Source of the DNA: Bombardia bombarda
Lineage: Eukaryota > Ascomycota > Sordariomycetes > Sordariales > Lasiosphaeriaceae
NCBI GenBank assembly: GCA_030512295.1
Contig: JAULSR010000001.1
Span: 9,199,001 to 9,263,000, forward strand
DNA length: 64,000 bases
Direction: 5' to 3'
The translations under genes were made by a program, and so were the position numbers. Under the pieces are notes generated by a model. The model was not told where the DNA came from and did no database searches. It worked only from the letters and a program-made list of their open reading frames with translations. Each line of letters opens with the position of its first letter. Positions within the stretch are counted from its first letter, which is position 1. Below, piece after piece: positions 24,129 to 35,750 of this stretch.

Positions 24129-26798
24129 GAAGGGGAGGGGAAGATTGAACATGTGCTGGATACATAGGGCTGGGTGGATGGATGGAGAGAAGGTTGCTGT
24201 CATATGTTTCACTGGGACCATGGGGTCATGCATGATTATTGCTTGTATATGCATGGTTCAGGTTGACGGGTGAAGATGAATAGTACGGGTTAGGGGGTGG
24301 TCTTCCCATGAGAGAGAGCGAAAGGAGGTGTCTTCACACACGTACATGTGTACATACGTACATTGCTTGCATGTTTAACTTGTTTGGTTGTTGGGTCACC
24401 ACGTCCTTTTGGTATGGGGCGGTTGGGCTGTATCCATTTACTACCACCACTACTACAAACTCAGACACACACAAGACACACTAACATATGATACCAATAT
24501 CTACTTATTAGCTTTATGCTTGGCGCGTGGTTTCGGTGTTCATGATAGCCGGTGATTGTTTTTTTTTTGAGGGTGGGGGGTTTGGGGGGTTCATCATTCA
24601 TTGCGAGTGGTTCAAGTTAATACAGGCGTACTACTCTGGGTTGAGCTGGAGGGGTAGAGGCAGGGAGGCAGGCATGCAGGCAGGTAGGCTGGATAGATGT
24701 AGATCCGAAGAGAAGGGAGTTGAATAGTTTGATATTGTGGTATGGTGATGACTACCATGTGTAAGTGTCTATTATTGTATCAATGTGAATCAATATGCTT
24801 GCTCGCTTGGTAGGCAGCAGTCGTTCCAGTGAAGATAGCCAGACCGCGATAAACAAATATATAAATCTGTCCTTCGAACATGTGAGTCACTGATAGATTT
24901 TCCGGATAGGTATCGAAAATGTGTCCTCGTTCTAGTTTCCTCGTGAGGAATAGTTGGATGGCTCGATCAAAGTCTGAAGAGTTGACATTCTGCCTAATCC
25001 AGCTAACTGATTGACAACAGTGACAGCTGCAGGTAGATGAGATCACGAGAAAAGGGGTATTTGAGTACGGGTGTGTATTTACTGGACAGGTGAATAAGTA
25101 TGGCAGTTGTTATCACCCGGATATGACCCTAGGATTTTTACACAGATGGGTCGAGGATATTTCAGCGTGACTGTTGTCAGCTGGCATATTTGATCTGATG
25201 ATGGTGGTGACGATGTCGCCAAGAGGTTCAGGTCGGCTGGCTCGAGGCTGGCTCGAGGCTGGCTCGAGGCACTCATGTAGGTAGCCAGCATCCATAGTCG
25301 GCGGGTGCCTATAGTATGTATAGTATGTACAGAGTGTCTGTGAACTGTCCTTGACTGTCATGCTCGCTCGACAGGAGGCCATGGAGTGGTGATATGTAGC
25401 TCTTTTTCGAAGCTGTTCGTGATGTCCTTTTTGGCATATACCTTCACAGTCTAAAGACTATAAAAGGGTTCCTTCCTTGATAATAGGCAACTTATGAAAC
25501 CCTTTACAAATATGGCAGTTGCATCATCAGATGGCAGCTGCAAGTTGGCAGTTGACAGGGCCGAGGAATGACGCTGCCACCTGATGATTCTAGAAGCGGC
25601 GCGAAAGCAGACAGTAGACCCGCCCACGCATCGCTGAAGTCATTCCTCCAACGTCACCTTGTGGAATCGGCCGGCGGCACGACGTGGGTGTGTTCGAGAA
25701 TCCCGGCTTTTTTAGTCCGTAGTGTAAGCTTCAGGGCAGGTTTTCCAGGGTGTTGGATGGGGACGGTTGCGCGATGGTGCAGGGTTAGCGCAGTATCACA
25801 TGCTTTGGTGACGCCCTTCCCACCTGCAAATGATGCGGTTGCGCGGATCGCGCCACTTTTTGGGGTGGCAGCACTGGGAACAGAGCTCGAGCTGAAAATA
25901 AAGAGCGAAGAGAGAAGACAAGAAGAGTGGTCCACAGCAGGGTCCCGATCTATGAGGCAATGGTGAATGAGCTGTGACCTGTTGTTTTCGCTGCAGCTCC
26001 TGCTCTCTGCATTTGGGGAGCGACTCGGATAACGAATTGGACGGACAGGCTTGACAGAGTGCGAAAAAGAAGATAACGGACGGGGAGCTCGTTTCAGTTC
26101 GCAGCGTCTTGCAAGTAGAGAGCGATGCGGTTAGTGCACGGGAGTGTAGAGCCCCTGATAGGCTGCGATAGGCGGTGGAGGAGCCACCTACCCCCTGCCT
26201 GTTGTTTGCTGTGGCATGATGAGATCATTAGATGTGTGGCTCGTGCGCAAATGCCGTTTGGGGAGCTGAAGCCAGCCCAGTGGGCCTGCCAGTCGCTGCC
26301 AAGTGCCGTGGTCTGCTCCCTGGGCTGGGCTGGCTGGCTCACTGCCTGGGAAGCTAGGTAGGTAGCTGGGCCTGCTGGTGCTAGCGAGTTCCTCGCGTCA
26401 TCAGTTTTTCGGATGCCGCCCAGTCAAATAAACCGACCCTGGCTTGGCTCCAGATTGCTGGCCGTCCGTCTCAAACCCTCATCCAAAAAGCTCCTGCCCA
26501 TCCCACTCAGTGCAGAAAAACCACAAACTTTTGACACAACCGCCTTCTCCCGTCTGCGAAACAAAAACACAAATCTCCAAAAACCCATCCCACCATTGCA
26601 ACAACAAAGGTCCTTCCTTCTTCTACTATCTAGCTACTCACCTTTGTCTATCTTCGCACCGCACCATATAGATTCCCGACAAACTCTCGCCCTTCGCGTG
26701 CTCTCGTTTGCAATCTCGCCATTTGCAGCTACTCCCTTCCAACAACAAACACCTCACCACTGTTGATCAGCGCACCGCGCCAAATCATCTCTCACACA
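24129..26798. other. Intergenic region of 2.7 kb
   Basis: No gene is recognised. It contains a short 11-bp minisatellite (25235-25270) and, from about 26400, a C/A-rich leader typical of a strongly expressed fungal gene, which precedes RTN1. The + strand ORF 25568-25966 lacks motifs and is not called. Confidence 0.55.
25235..25270. repeat. Minisatellite, 11-bp unit, about three copies
   Basis: Three perfect consecutive copies of GGCTGGCTCGA followed by a partial copy. The repeat is intergenic. Confidence 0.9.
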
Positions 26799-28300
26799 AT
26801 GGCTGACGGAGCCGCATCATATGCCAACGGGGGCAACAACCTCGACGGCCTGAAGAGCAGTAAGGTTAGTAACAGCTTGCCCCCTCCAGCTCCTCCAGCT
26901 CCCTGCTAACTTGCGTCAGTGTCGCACAGCTAGTTCAATGACGACGACCTCGGGTTCTTCGCATCGCCTCCCTTCGTAGCATCAAGACTGACCATAGCTT
27001 CTTCAGACGTTTCCGCTGCATACGACACTGTTGCCAATGGTATGTCGATTATTGTGTTCCTCGGATCCCGACTGTGCCGTCGAACCCGATAGAAACCAGC
27101 GAGCTAATGACGTATTTTTTGTGCAGGACCTATTGCTCAGAACGTAGTAGATCAGAGCCAAAAGACGACGGCTGAGCTGTCCAACCTGGCCAACGCTCGC
27201 CAGACTCCTGCCACACGCGCTGCCACCGGCCAGCCCTTGACACATTACCACTCCTTCTTCTCGGAGCTCTTGTCCTGGAACAATCCTCGTATGTCTCCGT
27301 CTCCACCCGTGCCAAGTAGGCGTTTCGGAATACACGAATCTAATCCGAGAAACCCAACCACAGGTGCTTCTGCCATCGCCTACGCCTCTGTCATCTCCTT
27401 CATCTTCGCGGTTAGGTACCTCGATCTTCTCCGGTGGGGCCTCAAGCTCACCTGGATGGTACTTGGCATCACCATCGCCGCCGAGATTGCCGGCAAAGCC
27501 CTCCTGAACAATGGCTTCGCGACCCAGCTCCGTCCCCGGAAGTACTACACTGTTCCCCGCGAGACTCTCGATGCCATGATCGGCGATGTCAACGAGCTCA
27601 TCAACTTTTTCGTTATCGAGACCCAGCGCATCCTGTTCGCCGAGAACCTCTATGTTTCTGCTGCTGTAAGTAAAAAGTCCCCACTCTTTTGCGCCCAAGC
27701 TTCCCTGAGGCTTGAAGCTTGCGAACCTGCCGGGGAGCTTTGAGCTCCCTGTCAAACCCTGTACCTGGTGTATAGCTAACAAAACAAAACCAGGCTGCCA
27801 TTGGTGCTTTCCTCTCGTACTACCTGGTCAAGATCGTTCCCTACTGGGGACTGGGCCTGATCGCCTCCACCGTTCTCTTCTTCGCCCCTCTCATCTACAC
27901 CACCAACCAGGAGCTCATCGACGAGCAGATCAGGGCCGCTAGCAACATTGTCAATGCTCAGACCTCGCAGCTCAAGACCGTTGTCGTCAAGCAGACCGAG
28001 CAAGCTACCGAGGTGACCAAGCAGTACATGGGCGACTACACTGCCAAGGCACAGGCCCTGATCAAGGGTGCCAAGGCCCCTGAGCACACCACCGGGAAGC
28101 ACACCACCGGGAAGCACACCGAGCATAAGTCGGAGACCCTCAAGTCCGACGTGTTCCCCGTTGCGCCCAAGGAGGAGTTTGCTTTCCCTGCCGTTCCCAA
28201 GAACGAGTTCAGCTCTCCCCAGGCCCCCGAGAAGGTTGCTGTCTTCAACGCCCCCGAGTCGGCGCCTGTCTACAACGCCGAGAAGGAGTCGTTGATCTAA
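26799..28300 (+). CDS. RTN1: Reticulon-like ER-shaping protein
   Basis: Reticulons insert hydrophobic hairpins in the ER membrane and stabilise tubule curvature. Supported exons are 27127-27288, 27364-27665 and 27794-28300; the 5' exons are about 26799-26868 and a short one ending at 27039, giving about 357-360 aa. Later introns are GTATGT/CAG, GTATGT/CAG and GTAAGT/CAG. The reticulon homology domain runs from LTHYHSFFSELLSWNNP through two long hydrophobic stretches, ASAIAYASVISFIFAVRYL onward and AAIGAFLSYYLVKIVPYWG onward, separated by a hydrophilic loop with LRPRKYYTVPRETLDAMIGD. The C-terminal tail is Lys/Pro-rich and has a short tandem HTTGK repeat near 28090. The first intron is ambiguous: the acceptor is TAG at 26997 or CAG at 27006 with donor 26869. 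The stop and the domain are certain. Confidence 0.93.
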
Positions 28301-29435
28301 ACGTTCCTCTCTCATCACCCCCTTCTCCACGACGACGATATTTCACCCCCGTCAGTCGTCTGGGCTCCAATCCGACTCAACTCTCTTTGACGGACCCCTC
28401 TTTTTGGATGAAGATGATTGAGCAATGATGCTTGGTGTCTCTCTCAGATAGCGGGGGACTGGCTGGACTCTACGAAAGGCAAACCTGACTACAACTACAT
28501 GAAAGAGGTTTGGGAAGCGGTGCGACGTGTTTGCGGTGTGTGTTGCGAAGCAAAGGAACGAAGGCAATGAGATTGGCAATGATGGTATCATGGTTTTTCT
28601 TTTATTCCTCCTCTGGGCTTACTTATCATGGGGTTGGGTGTGGGCGCTAGGATGAAACGATGGTTGTGTGCGATAAGTGGGTGAGGACTAGCGGTAGTAG
28701 GTTTTTCGACCGACTGCCTGGGTCAGCAGCGTGTGTGCGTGGCCGGACGGACGGACGGGAAGACACCTTTTTTGACTTTTCCCGCTTGGTCATGGAGTAT
28801 TTGTGTCTGGTTTTTGTTACTACCTCTTACTTTCTTTTTCCTTTCCTCTTCCTTCATTGTCTTGGCTCGGGTGACGTCACGCGTGGTATGGATACAGCTT
28901 GGACTCGTCCTTTTTCTCTCTTCCAGTTTGTCGATAGGGCAGGAAATGGGAGAGTCGAGTGATGGGAGGGTTACTACTGAAGTCATTAATAAGCTTTGTC
29001 AATCACGATGCATGAGTTATAAGTGTCCTGGGTTATTATGAGGTGGGAGGGCCTATTCAACTTGTGCTGTTGCGTGATGAACCTGTGTTTAACGTGCATG
29101 AAAGCAAGTACGTAGTATACGAATGCGCAAGATGGAAGTGCTTAGTAGTAATACGTTTGCCTGTTATTTGTTCCCTTTTCCGTCTCCAAACGATGGAGAA
29201 AACCAAAACCTGTAGTATGCTATAAAGATGTCCCATGTACGTATACACGAGAAGACAAGAAGCGAAAAGAGCAAAGAACACGATGCTGATGCTAATAATG
29301 CCCGCCTGGACTAACCAAAATAAAATCCTCGCTCTTATGCTGTAATAATTCTCTCTCGACAAGGTGATGCTCATATCCCGTCCGTAGATCTCCAAACCAG
29401 TAAGTGGTATGCCCGCCCTCTCATACCACGTCATC
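28301..29435. other. Convergent 3' region between RTN1 and the GH76 gene
   Basis: 3' UTRs of convergent genes, with T-rich stretches and no motif-bearing ORF. Confidence 0.6.
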
Positions 29436-30744
29436 TTATGAGCTAAACGACCTGATGGTCTGGATGTCATCCCCCTTGAACGGCGGGGTGGCGTCCTTGG
29501 CCAACAGCCCATGGATCGTCTCGAGCGCGCACATCTCCTCGCCCAGGCCAACCGTCCCGTCAAACCCGCCCATGTACCACTTTTGCCCGCACGTCGTGCC
29601 GCTGGCGCCTCCGGTGCAGGCAAAGCCGGCCCCCCTTGCCGACATCGAGAGAATCGTGTTGACGTCCTGCGCGATGCTGGGCACGAGTCTGGCGGAGCGG
29701 GACATGAAGCGCGAGAGGTAGCCCTTGAAGCTGCGCATATCTGTATTACAGGTACCGCCGAGCTCGCAGGCGTGCTCGTACATGATGTCGGTGGCGTTGG
29801 GGTAGGGGGTGAAGAAGGATCCCGAGGCCTTGAGCAGGCCCTCTGTGTGCTTGGTCCAGCTGAGCTGGTCGTCTGCGGTCCTGGACGAGTTGGCCATGAC
29901 GGCGGCGCCGTAGAGGTAGATGCCCTGGCTGTAGGAGAAGGTCTGGTGGTTGATGGTGGTGCAGTTGTCGTTGATGTTGGTGCCGTCGTAGACGTTGTAG
30001 TCGCCGTCGAGCAGGCCGACGCCCTTGGACCAGTCCCAGACTTTGGTGGCCCAGTCGGCGTACGTGGAGTTGCCCGTGGCGCGGGCGAGGCGGGCCGACA
30101 GCTGGAAGAAGCCGCCGTTGCTGACCGAGTTCTTGTAGGTCAGGCCGTTGGGGTTGGAGGCGAAGATCTGCCAGAGCATGCCGCCGTTGCAGGCCGACAT
30201 GTCCCAGCGCGAGGCGAGCGAGTTCCAGATGTTCTCGCTCATGTCGAGCCAGCTGGGCATGGTGGTGTTGGGCTGGGGGAAGTTGGACTCGGCGGCGGCC
30301 ATGACGGCGAAGCCCCAGAAGGCCTGGTCGTCGTTGCCCTCGTCGCCGTAGTGCTTGGGCAGCATGTAGTCGAAGCTGGGGCCGGCCTGGGCGAGGATGG
30401 CTGTCGCGATGGTGGGGTCGTAGCTGTGGTCGCCCGTGTAGTGCGAGTAGTCGACCATGGCGCCGAACAGGGCCCCGGTCTCCCACCAGTAGTATGGGTC
30501 CGGGAGGTCGACGAAGTGCGTTGCGTCGCCGGGGTAGTAGGCCATGGCCCCGGCGGCGATCGTCTTTGCGATGCTCTGGATGGAGGCTGGCGAGGAATGT
30601 GTTAGACCGGGTAGGTTATCTCAGATAGTGACATATGGGTGAGGACCACTTACGGGACGATGAGACGTCCAAGTTCTTGGGGATGCCTGGGGCGATCAAC
30701 GCCACGGCTGCCGCCGCAGGCCGTACTGACTTGTAGAACTTCAT
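29436..30744 (-). CDS. DCW1: GH76 mannan endo-1,6-alpha-mannosidase (DCW1/DFG5 family)
   Basis: Cell-wall enzyme. Family members act on alpha-1,6-mannose backbones and are thought to cross-link GPI-protein glycans to wall glucan. Exon 1 is 30654-30744 and exon 2 is 29436-30586, with a 67-nt GTAAGT/CAG intron, giving 413 aa. The N-terminus is a signal peptide (KFYKSVRPAAAAVALIAPG). The fold begins SIQSIAKTIAAGAMAYY, a typical GH76 start, followed by DPYYWWETGALFGAMVDYSH. The catalytic aspartate pair is in EGNDDQAFWG (D116, D117). CNGGMLWQIF, VSNGGFFQLSARLARATG and FSYSQGIYLYGAAVM are conserved GH76 segments. The protein ends RSFSS with no C-terminal hydrophobic tail, so no GPI signal is visible. 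It is therefore likely secreted or wall-associated without an anchor, unlike yeast Dcw1. Confidence 0.92.
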
Positions 30745-32904
30745 GTTGGTTAGAGTTGAGGAGATTCCTCTTCGGACAGTCCTCCAGAGATCAAGAAGAA
30801 GGACTAAGAGATGCCGTGCCTGTCCCTGATGACGAGAACAAAGGAGGAAAGCTAGGCAGAAAGAAAGAAAAATGGCTCCAGCTCCCTCTGGGAGACCAAA
30901 GGTAGATAGACGGTCGATGCGTGTTGTGTCCAAGCTACCCTGCAGCCAACTGAGTCGAGCTAGCAATGCCTCGAAGCACTGATCAAGCCGAAGCTCAAAG
31001 GGAGGCGAAGGTGAGGCGAAAACCGCTTGATCCCTTGACCAGAACAATAACGCACACTGGGAGAGATGAATGCCGTTATATATCCAGGGCGGTCAGGGGG
31101 GTTGGCGGGCGTGCAACGCTCAACAATAGTCTAAGCTCGGGCAGAACCAGCTGAACAATTGTAACAGGACAATAGCAACCAAAGAGGAAACAAGCAGTTG
31201 AAACCAGTTCGCACGTAAGGTATCTTCGGAAAATAAAAGACAATGTTCAAACTCCAGCAGTGAACGAACAATCGGAGAAGGAGGAGGAAGGAACAACAAC
31301 AGCAGGGCACCCCGTTCGTAGTGTAGCTCAGTCAGCTTGAGGAACAGCTGAGCGACCAACCTTTAAGGGGATACGAGGCGAGAAAAAAGAGGGTCGAGGA
31401 AGAAGAGGTTGGTGTGTAGTGTAGTGCATTCCTCGGCGCCTCTTTTTCTCTCCCTGTGCGTCGTCGACTTGTCGTTCCGTTCCTTCAAGATGGATGCTAC
31501 CCCACAAACAGAAGGAGGTGACGGGTCATTGTTACCCACCGGGGATGAACCTCGACATCTCTGATCTTTTCCCCTCCTGTCAAAATGCTTGTGTCCGCCT
31601 CATGGGGATGTGCGTGTGCGTATGGTCAATCGGTCGAGGTTCCCATAATTTATTTTTTAGCATGTTTCGTTTCAATCGAACATCCACTTGCAATTGGATA
31701 GATCTGTCACCTGGATCGGACTGGAACATGGTCAAATAATCCCCGGGGCTTGCGAGGCTTGCAGTGTGCAGCGAAATCCAGGTACTGGATGACCCAGCGG
31801 CTGAACCGTCGAACCGTTAATCAGCGATCAGCGGGGGGCACAGGGAGGAGGGGTTCCACCATCCAGTGTATATCGGTCAGGGGCTGTGTTTCGTTTCGCT
31901 GGCAGTTGCTTGTTGGAAGCTGGCCGTTGTTGCCGCACGCACACACGCGCGGGTGTGGGGTGGGGTGGTGGGGTGTCCTCGATCAGCAATGGAATAGTGG
32001 CCGACGGACCTTATCGATTGGCTGAGAAAGTGTCCACGCCCGCCACTCACACTTTCTTGTCCTTCCCGTTCGGCTTCTTTTTTGTTCGACCAACGGATCG
32101 GGAGACGTGAAACACACGCGGAGTCCTTTTGGTTCTGATGCCCCGATGGGAGGTATCGGTAGCTCTTTCGAAGCTGCGATGCAGCCGCGCGCGAGGGCGC
32201 GCGTGTTTTTGCGCTCGCTACACGCCGCACGCGCTGTCTTTTTGGATCAGTGTCTGTGATTGATGCTCTGTAGCTCGCGCTTGCCTAAAACAGAAACCGA
32301 GAAACCGCCATTCGGTAGATTCCACTGTCGGAAGGAATGAACGATGGCGGATAAAGTGACTCAGGCGGGCGTTAGGCAGGTAGAGGCTGTAATGTAGGCC
32401 ATGGCACAGACGTGACAACTGTAACATGTCGGCCATCACACAGATAAGGATGTGTTGAAAAGATTCTAGCGATATTGGTAGAACGATTTTTCTTTCCTCG
32501 CCTATTCTTCTCTTTGGACGACAACAAGACGGAGAGATAGGGAATTAAAACACCAGAAGAAAATTTCCCGAACCGACCGACCGATCGCTATGTATACCTA
32601 TTTATTTCCATGTCCAAGTCGCACTTTCCACGACGCAAAACGAAACCCCCAGAAAACGGGGACGGAATCATGTAACCCACGCCCGCTAGATCCGCCGCCA
32701 TCCGACAAGGAGAACCAAACGATCTCGAGTCTAAAAGTTCTGGACTCTTGTTGCAACGCCAACACATCGCCATTTCACCACCTACCACATCAACATCGGG
32801 TATCTTGGAGACACCCGTCCCATCTTGTCTTCACTACTTGGCCAGCTGTTCTTCCGTTCGAAAACTCCGTCTCCTCTCTTCGGAAGACTAGACCAGAGTT
32901 GAGA
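30745..32904. other. Intergenic region of 2.2 kb
   Basis: Upstream DNA of the GH76 gene, with a TATATAA-like stretch near 31078, and downstream DNA of the GPI protein gene. Short ORFs on both strands have no motif. Nothing else is seen. Confidence 0.55.
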
Positions 32905-33722
32905 TCAGATCAAGCCCCCCATGACCACCACAGCACCCACCAAAACTCCCACCATCCCTCCTCTTCCCCCTTCTCTCTGGACAGCCAACGAGTTGGCCGT
33001 CGGCATCAACACAAACCCGCCGGTCTGCGACGAGCCGCCCGCGGCCGCAGCAGTGCCGTCGATGTTTGTGGTGCCAGGCAGCGGGCCCGGCGTCGCGAGG
33101 GTCAGCACGCCCCAGCTCACGTCGGAGCCCGACAGCGTCTTGGTCCAGACGGTCTGCGTCGGCCCGCTGATGGTGCCCTGGTGGTAGTTTGGCCCAAAGG
33201 AGGACGAGCCCGTGCAGGTGGCTGCCGTCTTGCCCGCGAGGGCGCACTGGAGATCGGCTGTTCTGCAGACAGGATGCATGTTAGACAACTACGAGATTGG
33301 TTTGTCTGACAGGCCAAAGAAGAGAGGAAAGAGAGAGAGAGAGGGGAGAGAGAGAGAGAGAAAGAAACTAACAAGACACCAGCAGCAGAACCGCCATAGC
33401 TCAGTGTGTGGGGCCCCTCTGCGAATATAAAGGGCAGGTCGCCGGCGATCTGGCAGGTCGGCGCCTGGTCCTCGCAAAAGATGGTGTAGGTAGTGACGGA
33501 TTCATCCTGCCCGACGATGCTTCCCCGGAGCGCCTCCCAGTCAAAATGGTTGTATCCCGGCAGATATGCCGACACGGTGCTGATGCTGCCGCTGCCGCTG
33601 CCGCCGCCGTTGCTGCTGGCCTGCCCCTGGCCCTGGCTGCGGGCCGTGGCGCTTAGCGCAAAGACGACGACGCCGGCGATAGCGCCTCTCGGCGGCGCCG
33701 CCATTGGCAGCTGCAATCTCAT
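32905..33722 (-). CDS. Small secreted, predicted GPI-anchored protein of unknown function
   Basis: Exon 1 is 33373-33722 and exon 2 is 32905-33262, with a 110-nt intron (GTTAGT/CAG), giving 235 aa. The phase-2 join gives SAAGVLTADLQCALAGKTAA, which continues smoothly across the splice. Residues 1-29 form a signal peptide (GAIAGVVVFALSATARS). A Ser/Gly-rich linker is followed by a compact domain with STVSAYLPGYNHFDW and paired cysteines (CEDQAPTC, and CALAG...CTG). The C-terminus has a small-residue region followed by a hydrophobic tail (MVGVLVGAVVVMGGLI), as expected for a GPI signal. The pattern of an LPG-tyrosine motif, a repeated TTYxIxC strand and a GPI tail is common among uncharacterised ascomycete surface proteins. 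No biochemical function can be assigned. Confidence 0.82.
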
Positions 33723-35750
33723 GTTGCCGCCGCTGATAATGCTTCGTCTTCTTCTTCTTCTTCCCAGGGAAGTGTGGGTTCCTGCAGCGCGGCCATGTGG
33801 GATGGGATCAATTGCCAGCGGCCATCCTCGTCATCGTCCGTTGTAATGGAAGAGATCAGATCAAGATGCCAGGCAAGATAAGATGGAAGAAGAGGGAAGC
33901 AAGTAAGTCGTCCAAAATGCCAAGATTCCTCATCCAGGGCGGATTTGTTACATTTATGTTATTCAGTCACAGCAACAACAACAATAATAACAACACTGCA
34001 GTTCCAAATCAGTCAATCAGTCGACCTGGAACTGGACTTCTTTTCGTTCGTTTGGCCGCTCGCCTGTTTGCGACTTGCAGGGCCACCCACTGCTTGCAGA
34101 ACTGCGTGTCTTGGCCGTCTTGGCATCTTCTCATGCCAAGCCTTTTTTCTCCCCTCTGAGCTTTTCTGCGTGTTATGAGTGAGCATGTTTCGTTGGCACC
34201 TTGTCCGACCCCTCTCTTTCTCTTGGCTTTTTTGTCTCTGTCTCCCCCTTCATACATGCCCCCTATGATGCAATATTGTCGTCGATGACCCTTGAATTCC
34301 AAGACGAACTAAAACATGAGATAGTGGATGGTTCAATCTCGACATCGTCTTTGCTTTCTCTCTCAATCGATGTACCTAAGACTACTTACTCTACTTTAGC
34401 AAGCTGGGGTAGTCTGCTGCACCTAGGGAGATCCCGTCCGCATGCACATCCAATCCACCCATCAACTGCCGTCTATATATACTGCCGTGCATCTGCCTTC
34501 TGGAAGGATAAACACTAGCATATTGTCGGTCGGCAAAACTGATCCGAGCGACGAATAAAGCTAGTCGACAATAGCGAAGGAATGAGCGGGATTGATATGC
34601 TGTCGAAGTGGATTAATGGCCCTTTTCTCGTTCCCGGTCGATCAGTCAACTCATATATGCACGCACATACAGATTCATATCTAGGGATACTAATTTTGTC
34701 GTCTATACGAAACAGCAAGCTGGTATGTGGTGTATTTTGTGTGTTGTGCAACTAGAGAGACGGCCATTGAGTAGGCCGAAAAGACAACAAAAGATGTAGT
34801 GTTACTTGGACTACATTGCCTTTTTATCGTCTTGATAGTATGGTCTTGATACTGCTATGTATGTCTCATCCTTTCGGCCGTCGTTTACCTACATCCATCT
34901 GCTGCAGTATATGTATTGTTTCTGTTGGATGAACGCACCTGAGGCGAGTGTCTTTATATGCATGCACGTGTAGGTTTCTCCCATTTGTTGGAGATCGAAA
35001 TTCATCGGCAAGATATGTTCCCTTCCAAGAAAGACCCTGATTTGTCCTTCTAGTCTAGCCCATACATGCAACTACCAAAAAGGGAAGAATCACCCGAGAC
35101 AGATATACTGCCGTTGGTCTTTCAGTTCTCTGCAACAGAAAGTTTCATGTTGTCTTTGAGCTTTGTAGGCGTTGGCATGTTTGTTCCAACGAGCTAGACG
35201 AGACAACAAGAATAAAATAGGGAATGACAAAAACGAACAAAAACATACAACACCAGGATTTTCGTGCAGACACGATAGCTATTCAAAGAAAGGCTGGTTT
35301 CGCATTCGGCCGGGCGCAGATGCCCCCTGAGCCTCCTTAAAGGACCTCTGTTATCAACCTGTGATGATTGGACACGGCTGATAGCATCGAGGCCAAAGAG
35401 GAAGTCAGCCGGATGGATGCGAGCTATGGTCATGATCTGTTGAGTTCTGCCTTGTCAACGACTATGATTGGCGACGATGACCGCGTCGAGGCCCATGGCC
35501 ATATCGGATGGATCGTCAGAGTCCATAAAGAGGGCATCCCGAGTTGATAGGCGTTGTTATATATACCTAAATACGTGCTGGGTAGGGAAGCAGGATATCA
35601 AGTGTGTAGCGACCGGTCGCTATAGTTGGGCGAATCCGGCGTGGAAGAATCCAAGGAAGATGCCGACAGACACCGCATCAGTAGCGTAATTAGCGGCCTG
35701 ATTGTATTGGAGTAGTACGCTTTACATGACAGCGACTTCAGGCACTCCTC
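33723..35750. other. Intergenic region of 2.0 kb
   Basis: No gene is recognised. The sequence is T-rich between 33940 and 35430 with many short ORFs in all frames. It begins the gene-poor stretch that reaches 47 kb. Confidence 0.55.

Noticed and set aside
25568..25966. 132-codon + strand ORF
   Set aside because: No recognisable domain, no introns needed or implied, and an overlapping ORF on the other strand. Not distinguishable from chance.
29511..30605. 364-codon + strand ORF
   Set aside because: Antisense shadow of the GH76 gene in GC-rich DNA, with a Gly/Val-rich composition and no motif.
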